This document shows, one piece after another, positions 1 to 5,381 of a stretch of 5,381 nt of DNA. Position numbers and translations under genes: made by a program. The stretch is from JANNVZ01 sp046153915. Lineage in GTDB: Bacteria; Bacteroidota; Bacteroidia; Flavobacteriales_D; Sanyastnellaceae. The first letter of the stretch is position 1, and every line of letters begins with the position of its first letter. The stretch lies in assembly GCA_046153915.1 (NCBI GenBank), contig JBJXFC010000148.1, forward strand, positions 1 to 5,381, written 5' to 3'. The notes beneath the pieces are model-generated. The model had not been told where the DNA came from. It worked only from the letters and a program-made list of their open reading frames with translations, and searched no databases.

Positions 1-1
1 C

Positions 2-655
2 CTCATCCAGCCACATTTGCTCGTAGTAAGTGCGAATGGCCAAAATTTCCTGCCAATCTGTGGATTGTGTTTTTAAATACGCGCCATAAACATCAGCGGT
101 ATGCGTTTCAATTACGAATGGCAGTGCCTCCAGTTCTTCCTGCGCAAGCTGGTAGATCAGAGGATTGTCGTGTTTGATGTGAATGCGTCCTCCCGGCTTC
201 AAAAACTGCAGGTATTTTTGTGTGATATACCAGCTCGATGTAATACGGCGATTTCCCTTTTCGTCCTTGGGTTGCGGATCGCTGAATGTGAGCCAGATTT
301 CATCCACTTCGTCCTTCGCAAAAAAAGAATCGATGAATTCCACACGTGCTCTCAAAAAAGCAACGTTGTTTAATCCCTCTTCCTTCGCTTGTTTGGCGCC
401 CATGTGAAAACGATGGCCCTTCACATCGATACCTATGAAATTGCGATTGGGATATTTTCGCGCAAGCCCAATGGTATACTCGCCTTTTCCACAGCCCAGT
501 TCTATCGTAATTGGATTTTCATTCTCAAAAACGCATTGATGCCATTCTCCCTTCATAAACGTTTTGGCGTCTTTGATGATGGGCAATAAATCGGGTTCGA
601 AAACATGATCAAAAGTCTTGTTTTCTGCCCATTTCTGAAGTTTGCGTTTGGCCAT
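2..655 (-). CDS. trmB: tRNA (guanine(46)-N7)-methyltransferase TrmB, C-terminus cut by window edge
   Basis: This cytoplasmic SAM-dependent enzyme makes m7G at position 46 in the variable loop of tRNA. Read from the ATG at 655 on the minus strand, 218 codons stay open to the window edge. The N-terminus MAKRKLQKWAENKTF matches the family's usual opening, which supports this start. The Rossmann methyltransferase fold shows the SAM loop ELGCGKGEY (residues 52-60), the acidic strand end FIGID (73-77), NVAFLR (97-102), and the family motif LTFSDPQ (122-128). FSDP, rather than the proteobacterial FPDP, is what I recall from Bacteroidota. The late motif reads KHDN (161-164), where most homologs have KTD; His162 is therefore odd. 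The end IRTYYEQMWLDE is close to the usual C-terminus, so I infer only about ten residues are missing. The gene diverges from the glycosyltransferase gene. Identity is secure; the substitution's effect is not known. Confidence 0.95.
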   Translation of the reverse strand, partial: MAKRKLQKWAENKTFDHVFEPDLLPIIKDAKTFMKGEWHQCVFENENPITIELGCGKGEYTIGLARKYPNRNFIGIDVKGHRFHMGAKQAKEEGLNNVAFLRARVEFIDSFFAKDEVDEIWLTFSDPQPKDEKGNRRITSSWYITQKYLQFLKPGGRIHIKHDNPLIYQLAQEELEALPFVIETHTADVYGAYLKTQSTDWQEILAIRTYYEQMWLDE

Positions 656-725
656 AGAAATATGCTGTCTGCAAAGATCAAAAAAACAGGACGTATCATT
701 GACCCTTAAATTCATTTTTCTTCAT
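656..725. promoter_or_regulatory. Divergent spacer between trmB and the glycosyltransferase gene; weak promoter candidates
   Basis: About 70 bp lie between two divergent starts, so promoters for both genes are expected here. Compared with the Bacteroidota consensus (TTG or TTTG near -33, TAnnTTTG near -7), the plus strand has TATCATTG at 694-701, one mismatch, which would give a short leader before the TTG at 726 but lacks a good upstream box. A second candidate, TTG at 699-701, 19 bases, then TTCATTTG at 721-728, has ideal spacing and one mismatch but overlaps the proposed start codon. On the minus strand GATCTTTG (the reverse complement of 672-679) is a one-mismatch -7 box without a -33 partner. 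None is convincing alone. Confidence 0.25.
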
Positions 726-1745
726 TTGGCCAGAAAAGCACTCATAGCAGCTCTCGATTGGGGAATGGGACATGCGACGCGTTGTGTGCCGCTTATCAAC
801 CATTACATCACTATCGGATATGAAGTGGTCCTGGCCTCCAATGGAACAGCCGCAGATTTTTTTGCAACATACTATCCACAAATTGAACTGCGCAGGGATC
901 TTCCCTCCTATTCCATTCAATATCCAGCCTCTGGTTCGATGGTTTGGGCCATGATGCGTCAGGCACCGCGAATCATGCGTGTTATCCGGGATGAAAATCG
1001 CTGGCTTCAAAATAATATTCAGGAAGAAAAATGGGATACTGTAATTAGCGACAACCGCTATGGCTTGCATCACTCCGATGCGGAGTCCATCCTCGTGACA
1101 CATCAACTTCATATCCGTGCACCTTTCATTGCAAGACCCTTTCTGGACAGGCAGGTGAGCATTTTTGCTGCGAAATTCGACAAAGTGTGGGTTCCGGATT
1201 TTGAAGGCGCATTCAATCTGAGTGGTGAATTGTCGCATGGATCGACTAAAATAGCTCATGTCGAATTCATCAGTCCGCTGTCTCGTTTTAAAGACATAGC
1301 TGAAATCGAAAAGCCATCCGAGCAAACAGATATCCTCGTAATGCTCTCAGGACCTGAACCACAACGCAGCATTTTGAATGATAAACTTGTAGAACTATTG
1401 AATCGGGGAAATCGAAGTGCGATTATTTTGGGTGGACAACCAGGAAAAAAAGAAGCAACCACAATTGGCAACGTCACTTTGATTCCGCATATCGGGGATG
1501 ACGCATTGGCCGGACTTATTCAAACAAGCAATGCGATAATTTGCAGATCCGGCTATAGCACACTTATGGACTTGCACGCTTTGGGTAGAAAGTCGCTTTT
1601 AATACCAACACCCGGGCAAACCGACCAGGAATATCTGGCAGAATACCATTCGACAAATCATGGCTTCGTTGCGCTTGCACAAAACCGCCTTGAAGTTGCA
1701 ACGCTCGCTGAGAGACTGCAAACATTGCAACTCAATCAAGGCTGA
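726..1745 (+). CDS. MurG/GT28-like glycosyltransferase, substrate unknown; probable TTG start
   Basis: This is a predicted soluble cytoplasmic glycosyltransferase of the GT-B fold; no signal peptide or membrane segment is evident. With a TTG start it has 339 residues. The N-terminal half opens with a beta strand and a glycine-rich loop, LIAALDWGMGHATRC (residues 6-20), comparable to the acceptor-side GxGGH loop of MurG. The C-terminal half begins near VMLSGPEPQR (205-214) and contains ICRSGYSTLMDL (272-283) and IPTPGQTDQEYLAEY (294-308). The last two resemble the nucleotide-sugar binding segments of GT28 enzymes. It is not MurG itself: the motifs differ and no cell-wall genes are nearby. The open frame extends upstream to an ATG at 642, but that would add 28 residues unlike the family and overlap trmB by 14 bp. 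TTG at 726 gives MARKALIAALDWG, as expected for this group. The family assignment is good; donor and acceptor cannot be read from the sequence. Confidence 0.8.
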   Translation: MARKALIAALDWGMGHATRCVPLINHYITIGYEVVLASNGTAADFFATYYPQIELRRDLPSYSIQYPASGSMVWAMMRQAPRIMRVIRDENRWLQNNIQEEKWDTVISDNRYGLHHSDAESILVTHQLHIRAPFIARPFLDRQVSIFAAKFDKVWVPDFEGAFNLSGELSHGSTKIAHVEFISPLSRFKDIAEIEKPSEQTDILVMLSGPEPQRSILNDKLVELLNRGNRSAIILGGQPGKKEATTIGNVTLIPHIGDDALAGLIQTSNAIICRSGYSTLMDLHALGRKSLLIPTPGQTDQEYLAEYHSTNHGFVALAQNRLEVATLAERLQTLQLNQG

Positions 1746-1860
1746 ACCACTATTCTCACGGTAAAAGGGGAATTTGAAAAGGTCAATAAAAGGTTCAGTA
1801 ACAAAACCTATACAACAGTGCTCATTTCTTCCCTAATCTTGGGGCTGAAATTTTTTTGAA
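1746..1860. other. 115 bp intergenic gap without a clear terminator or promoter
   Basis: This gap separates the glycosyltransferase stop from tadA. It is AT-rich, with a T7 run at 1851-1857 directly before the tadA start and no Shine-Dalgarno sequence. The only small inverted repeat seen is AGGTT (1791-1795) with AACCT (1805-1809), a 5 bp stem with a 9-base loop and no following T run, too weak to call a terminator. No good -33/-7 pair of the Bacteroidota type was found. The tadA operon may have its own promoter here or be reached by readthrough. Confidence 0.5.
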
Positions 1861-2328
1861 ATGCAGCCACACAGCGATGAATATTTTATGAAACAGGCTC
1901 TTCGTGAAGCCATGCGGGCTTTGGACGACGATGAAGTTCCGATAGGATGTGTGATTGTCTGCCAGGGCCAGATCATTGCACGTGGATACAATCTCGTAGA
2001 ACACCTCAAAGACTTCACCGCCCATGCCGAAATGCAGGCCTTTACCAGTGCTTCCGAATTTCTGGGAGGGAAATTCCTGGATGAATGTGCCCTTTATGTT
2101 ACCCTCGAGCCTTGTGTGATGTGCGCTGGAGCGGCTTATAACACACGCATCAGCAAAATTGTTTTTGGTGCCTACGACGAAAAGAGGGGATTTACCCGTT
2201 TTGGAAATCACACCGAAAACGGACAGACAATTGTGCATCCTAAATGCGAAGTAACAGGAGGGGTGATGGCGGAAGAAAGCCTTTCACTTCTCAAATTATT
2301 TTTTCAAAACAAACGTGACAACAGTTAA
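1861..2328 (+). CDS. tadA: tRNA-specific adenosine deaminase TadA (nucleoside deaminase family)
   Basis: TadA is a zinc hydrolase that converts adenosine 34 to inosine in the anticodon of tRNA-Arg(ACG), widening wobble decoding. The 155-residue length fits the family. The catalytic motif is HAEM (55-58), with His55 as zinc ligand and Glu57 as proton shuttle. LEPCVMCAGA (82-91) supplies zinc ligands Cys85 and Cys88. The region EVPIGCVIV (25-33) and the asparagine in GYN (42-44) are the usual active-site surroundings. The tail, KRGFTRF followed by HPKCEVTGGV and ending LKLFFQNKR, matches the form I know from Bacteroidota rather than the DPKAGAAGS form of E. coli. The start at 1861 is preferred over an internal ATG at 1888 because homologs carry a similar short N-terminal segment ending in YFMKQAL. 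Its stop lies 2 bp before ligA, so the two are very likely cotranscribed. Guanine or cytosine deaminases are the alternative, but are less likely given the tail. Confidence 0.93.
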   Translation: MQPHSDEYFMKQALREAMRALDDDEVPIGCVIVCQGQIIARGYNLVEHLKDFTAHAEMQAFTSASEFLGGKFLDECALYVTLEPCVMCAGAAYNTRISKIVFGAYDEKRGFTRFGNHTENGQTIVHPKCEVTGGVMAEESLSLLKLFFQNKRDNS

Positions 2329-2330
2329 CC

Positions 2331-4430
2331 ATGAATCAGGATCAGGCCAAACAACGAATTGAAGAATTAACGGTTCAGTTGAATGAGCACAACCACAAAT
2401 ATTATGTGCTCAGCAAACCGAGTATCACCGATTTTGCATTTGACACTCTGCTCAAAGAACTCGAACAACTTGAAAAAGAATTTCCGGATTTTGCGAGTGC
2501 CAATTCACCCACAAAACGAGTAGGTGGTGATATCACCGAAAAATTCGAAAAAGTCAAACACCGTTATCCCATGCTTTCGTTGAGCAATACATATAGTCGT
2601 GAAGAAATTCAGGATTGGGAAGCGCGGGTGCACAAATCCCTTGGTGAATTGCAATCAACTGATCTTTTCTCACAAGAAAAATCGGTGGAATATGTGATGG
2701 AGTTAAAATACGATGGACTCGCCATTTCTCTCACCTATGAAAATGGCAAACTTATTCGCGGCCTCACACGCGGAGATGGCGAAACCGGTGAAGACATCAC
2801 CTCCAATGTGCGCACCATTCGAACAATTCCATTGCAACTGCGCGGAAATTTTCCTCCCCTTTTTGATATTCGGGGCGAAGTATTTCTGCCAAGAAAAGAA
2901 TTTGATCGCCTCAATGCAGAGCGCGCCGAACAAGGCGAAGAGCTCTATGCCAATCCGCGCAATACTGCAGCAGGCACATTGAAGCAGCAGGACAGCGGCG
3001 AAGTTGCCAAACGCGCCCTCGATTGTTTTTTGTACTTTGTGTATGGAGAAAATCTGCCCTACAATACTCATTTCGATTCGCTTACACACGCTGCAGATTG
3101 GGGATTCAAAGTGCCACAGCATGCAGATCGATACATCGAAAAAACGAACAGCATTGAAGGCATTGTCAACTACATCGAATACTGGGATAAAAAACGTCAT
3201 GACCTTCCATTCGATATCGACGGTGTTGTAATCAAAGTAAACAACTACGACCAGCAGGAAGAACTGGGCATGACAGCAAAAAGTCCACGCTGGGCGATTG
3301 CATACAAGTTCAAAGCGGAAACAGTAACTACAAAACTCAATCGCATTACGTATCAGGTAGGCCGCACCGGAGCGATAACACCAGTGGCCAATCTTGAGCC
3401 CGTATTTCTTGCAGGAACTACAGTAAAACGCGCATCATTGCACAATGCCGATCAGATCGAAAAACTCGATATCCGCGAAGGAGATATGGTTTTTGTGGAG
3501 AAAGGCGGTGAAATAATTCCGAAAGTCATTGGTGTAGATCTCACGCAACGCAAGGGCGAAACGCAACCGCATACCTATATCACAACCTGTCCGGAATGTG
3601 GCACTGATCTATACCGCAACGAAGGAGAAGCCCAACACTATTGTCCGAATGAATATGGTTGTCCGCCGCAGATCAAGGGTCGAATGGAACATTTCATTTC
3701 CCGCAAAGCGATGAATATCGAAGGCATGGGATCAGAAACCATCAGTGGATTGTGGCAAAAACAACTGCTTACCAATGTGGCTGATATTTATGATCTACGA
3801 TACGATAAGCTCATTGGGCTTGAGTTTGTAATAAGCGATGAATTCGGAGAAAATCCGAAGAAGCGAAGCATGCAGGAAAAAAGTGTGACCAATCTTTTAG
3901 TAGGAATAGAAGCGAGCAAACAAATTCCATTCGAGCGTGTATTGTTCGCACTTGGAATTCGATTTGTAGGTGAAACAGTGGCCAAGAAGCTTGCACGTCA
4001 TTTTAAAAACATCGATGCCATATCCGTTGCAAATACTGAAGAACTAATCAAGGCAGATGAAATAGGTGACAAAATCGCAGAGAGCATTGTAGCCTGGTTT
4101 GGTGATGATCGCAACCGAACTACCATTGCCCGTTTGAAGGCCGCAGGACTTTTATTTGAAATAGATGAATCTGCAGCACCTCAAAAAGCTTCTGATAAAC
4201 TGGCAGGTAAAAGTGTGGTTGTGAGTGGCGTTTTTGCCCATTTCTCGCGAGATGGCATCAAAGAAAGTGTTGAGTCGCATGGCGGCAAAATCAGCGGCAG
4301 TATTTCGAAAAAAACCGATCTCGTTGTAGCCGGAGACAAGATGGGGCCTGAGAAAAAGAAAAAGGCTGAAGATTTGGGCGTGAAAATCATCACAGAAGAT
4401 GAATATTCGCAACTTATTTCAGGAGAATAG
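2331..4430 (+). CDS. ligA: NAD-dependent DNA ligase LigA
   Basis: LigA seals nicks in duplex DNA during replication and repair, using NAD+ to adenylate itself and then the 5' phosphate. All domains are present in its 699 residues, slightly longer than the E. coli enzyme. The N-terminal Ia region includes HNHKYYV (20-26), which binds the nicotinamide part. The adenylation domain has the nucleophile Lys126 in KYDG, RGE with Glu183, and AYKFKAE with Lys326 and Lys328. An OB-fold follows, around 330-415, including QVGRTGAITPVA. A Cys4 zinc finger has Cys420, Cys423, Cys438 and Cys444, exactly the CX2C-X14-CX5C spacing of the family. Helix-hairpin-helix repeats occupy roughly 450-600, including LFALGIRFVGETVAKKL, and a BRCT domain covers about 624-697. 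No key residue is missing, so the enzyme should be active. The ATG sits 2 bp after the tadA stop, and the ferredoxin gene starts 11 bp downstream. Confidence 0.98.
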   Translation: MNQDQAKQRIEELTVQLNEHNHKYYVLSKPSITDFAFDTLLKELEQLEKEFPDFASANSPTKRVGGDITEKFEKVKHRYPMLSLSNTYSREEIQDWEARVHKSLGELQSTDLFSQEKSVEYVMELKYDGLAISLTYENGKLIRGLTRGDGETGEDITSNVRTIRTIPLQLRGNFPPLFDIRGEVFLPRKEFDRLNAERAEQGEELYANPRNTAAGTLKQQDSGEVAKRALDCFLYFVYGENLPYNTHFDSLTHAADWGFKVPQHADRYIEKTNSIEGIVNYIEYWDKKRHDLPFDIDGVVIKVNNYDQQEELGMTAKSPRWAIAYKFKAETVTTKLNRITYQVGRTGAITPVANLEPVFLAGTTVKRASLHNADQIEKLDIREGDMVFVEKGGEIIPKVIGVDLTQRKGETQPHTYITTCPECGTDLYRNEGEAQHYCPNEYGCPPQIKGRMEHFISRKAMNIEGMGSETISGLWQKQLLTNVADIYDLRYDKLIGLEFVISDEFGENPKKRSMQEKSVTNLLVGIEASKQIPFERVLFALGIRFVGETVAKKLARHFKNIDAISVANTEELIKADEIGDKIAESIVAWFGDDRNRTTIARLKAAGLLFEIDESAAPQKASDKLAGKSVVVSGVFAHFSRDGIKESVESHGGKISGSISKKTDLVVAGDKMGPEKKKKAEDLGVKIITEDEYSQLISGE

Positions 4431-4441
4431 CATTACCAAAA

Positions 4442-4768
4442 ATGGACAATATTATCAAAATAACTGTAGTAGACCGCGAAGGCAAAGAGCATGAACTCGA
4501 CGCTCCCACGGACATCAATATGAATATGATGGAGCTGTGCAAGAGTTACGAGTTGCCCGTGGAAGGTACTTGCGGCGGCATGGCGATGTGTGCAACCTGC
4601 CACATGTACATCTTATCGGATCATCAACTTCACGAAAAAAGCGACGATGAAGAAGCTATGCTGGATCAGGCATTCTTCGTTAAAAACAACAGTCGGCTTG
4701 GTTGTCAGATTAAACTCACCAATGAACTCGATGGTCTCAAAGTTCAGCTTGCAGAAGTAGGAACATGA
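4442..4768 (+). CDS. [2Fe-2S] ferredoxin, adrenodoxin/Isc type
   Basis: This small acidic cytoplasmic electron carrier of 108 residues has the plant/vertebrate beta-grasp fold. Cluster ligands are Cys44, Cys50 and Cys53 in a CX5CX2C loop (GTCGGMAMCATCH) and Cys88 in GCQI. The His directly after the third ligand and the CX5CX2C spacing (plant-type ferredoxins have CX4CX2C) place it with adrenodoxin, putidaredoxin and the Isc ferredoxin Fdx. The acidic stretch KSDDEEAMLD (66-75) corresponds to the partner-binding helix region of that group. Cys33 is an extra cysteine not needed for the cluster. No isc or suf genes are in view, so a role in Fe-S assembly versus supply of electrons to a monooxygenase or another enzyme cannot be decided, and I do not assign a symbol. 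It follows ligA by 11 bp. The AGGAG at 4421-4425 is too far upstream to act as its ribosome binding site. Its TGA overlaps the next start. Confidence 0.92.
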   Translation: MDNIIKITVVDREGKEHELDAPTDINMNMMELCKSYELPVEGTCGGMAMCATCHMYILSDHQLHEKSDDEEAMLDQAFFVKNNSRLGCQIKLTNELDGLKVQLAEVGT

Positions 4769-5381
4769 AAAAGAACATTTTCAAATTGGCGATTTACAGC
4801 CTTGTAGTTGCCCTTGTGACATCCTGCGGCACAGATTCACCGCTGAATGACCCGGCAGCCATGGTGAAGCCAGATGCTCTCCTGTTGAAGCGGAATGTGG
4901 TAGCAGACAGCACCGAAATCATAGAAGCTATCGGTGAACGCACGTTCATCAAAATATCCTGGCCTGAAATTCTACCTCCTGAAAACCTCGTTGCTCGCAA
5001 TATCAACAGCGTGATCACGCGCGATTTACTTGAGATGATTGCAAGCGTAAATCCTCCGCTTACAGGAGATAGAGTGATGATGCCGACCGACATAGGCGCA
5101 GCGGCAAAATCATTCATACAATCTTACAAAGTAGCAGCCACCGAATTTGAAGACGGCACGCCGTGGCATCTGGATGCGTTTATGGACACCGTTTATGCAG
5201 GTAAAACCATCCTCTCATTTAAGCTAAGCACTTCTACTTATACCGGCGGAATGCACAGTTATACGGGCGATTATTGTTTGCACTTCGATCCCAAAACGGG
5301 CAAACAAATTTCGATCATGGAATTTTTTCGCGATACCACCTCGCTGAGTTCCGCTCTGGAAGCCAAATTCAGAAAGATGTA
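4765..5381 (+). CDS. Lipoprotein with DUF4163/DUF3298-like (PdaC/RsiV-type) region, 3' end cut by window
   Basis: The ATG at 4765 overlaps the ferredoxin stop as ATGA; 205 residues are readable before the window edge. The N-terminus is a lipoprotein signal: MKKNIFK, a hydrophobic stretch (8-18), then VTSC with Cys21 as the lipidated residue, so the product should sit on the periplasmic side of a membrane. The segment FIKISWPEIL (61-70) followed by NINSVITRDLLE (79-90) resembles the start of DUF4163. YTGGMH (159-164), followed by YCLHFDPKTGKQISIMEFF (170-188), matches the DUF3298 signature of RsiV and PdaC-like proteins, where YxGGAH and FDxxTGK are typical. In this family the domain occurs in an anti-sigma factor that binds lysozyme and in a peptidoglycan deacetylase, but here no anti-sigma or deacetylase part is visible, so the function is open. 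Family assignment is from remembered motifs only. Likely translationally coupled to the ferredoxin. Confidence 0.8.
   Translation, partial: MKKNIFKLAIYSLVVALVTSCGTDSPLNDPAAMVKPDALLLKRNVVADSTEIIEAIGERTFIKISWPEILPPENLVARNINSVITRDLLEMIASVNPPLTGDRVMMPTDIGAAAKSFIQSYKVAATEFEDGTPWHLDAFMDTVYAGKTILSFKLSTSTYTGGMHSYTGDYCLHFDPKTGKQISIMEFFRDTTSLSSALEAKFRKM

Larger units (their letters stand above)
1861..5381 (+). other. Probable operon tadA-ligA-ferredoxin-lipoprotein
   Basis: Four plus-strand genes are separated by 2 bp, 11 bp and a 4-base overlap, with no room for terminators or promoters between them, so a common transcript is inferred. The promoter would lie in the gap before tadA or upstream of the glycosyltransferase gene. 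The distal end is outside the window. Confidence 0.75.

Noticed and set aside
275..286. FSDP in place of FPDP in TrmB as a possible active-site change
   Set aside because: From memory, Bacteroides-type TrmB proteins carry FSDPQ, so this is a lineage feature rather than an anomaly.
101..589. Three short plus-strand open frames (90, 74 and 66 codons)
   Set aside because: All are antisense to trmB, whose minus-strand translation carries all the family motifs.
696..1325. 209-codon open frame on the minus strand
   Set aside because: It lies wholly antisense to the conserved glycosyltransferase; the translation is rich in Cys, His, Phe and Ile with no recognisable domain, as expected for a shadow frame.
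1791..1809. Possible terminator hairpin AGGTT/AACCT
   Set aside because: Only 5 bp with a 9-base loop, AT-containing and not followed by a T run.
1822..2238. 138-codon open frame on the minus strand
   Set aside because: Antisense shadow of tadA with no recognisable domain.
1888..2328. Shorter tadA starting at the internal ATG (Met10)
   Set aside because: Related deaminases have a short segment before the MKQAL-like helix, and the upstream ATG at 1861 supplies it.
2703..3200. 165-codon minus-strand open frame within ligA
   Set aside because: Antisense shadow of the ligase adenylation domain; Phe/Cys/Ile-rich translation without family features.
4421..4425. AGGAG as ribosome binding site for the ferredoxin gene
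   Set aside because: It ends 16 bases before the ATG, too distant for a Shine-Dalgarno role, and lies inside the ligA C-terminal codons.
4794..5117. 107-codon minus-strand open frame
   Set aside because: Antisense to the lipoprotein, which has a proper signal peptide and domain motifs and is coupled to the upstream gene.

Overview
The window looks like an ordinary chromosomal stretch from a member of the Bacteroidota. The support is: TrmB with the FSDPQ form of its motif, the Bacteroidota-style C-terminus of TadA, LigA resembling Bacteroidota ligases in its HhH and BRCT regions, a lipoprotein with a Ser-Cys lipobox, starts lacking well-placed Shine-Dalgarno sequences, and base composition that looks intermediate by eye (not computed). 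These resemblances are judged from memory of the families, not from a search. No mobile element, CRISPR array, tRNA or rRNA gene is visible.

Layout. At the left edge, on the minus strand, lies almost all of trmB (tRNA m7G46 methyltransferase); its C-terminus is cut by the window. A spacer of about 70 bp separates it from a divergent plus-strand gene for a MurG/GT28-like glycosyltransferase, which probably starts at a TTG codon. After a 115 bp gap with no clear signal comes a tight plus-strand cluster: tadA (tRNA A34 deaminase), ligA (NAD-dependent DNA ligase, 2 bp after tadA), a [2Fe-2S] ferredoxin of the adrenodoxin/Isc type (11 bp after ligA) and a lipoprotein with a DUF4163/DUF3298-like (PdaC/RsiV-type) region. 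The lipoprotein start overlaps the ferredoxin stop in ATGA, and the gene runs off the right edge.

How the genes relate. The spacing suggests tadA-ligA-fdx-lipoprotein is one transcription unit, possibly also reached by readthrough from the glycosyltransferase. Its products serve different processes (wobble inosine formation, sealing of DNA nicks, electron transfer or Fe-S assembly, and an envelope role), so it looks like a housekeeping operon of mixed content rather than a single pathway. I see no evidence of a previously undescribed system. The points most worth a second look are the start codon of the glycosyltransferase, its unknown substrate, an unusual residue in TrmB, and the conserved-or-not question for the fdx-lipoprotein pair.
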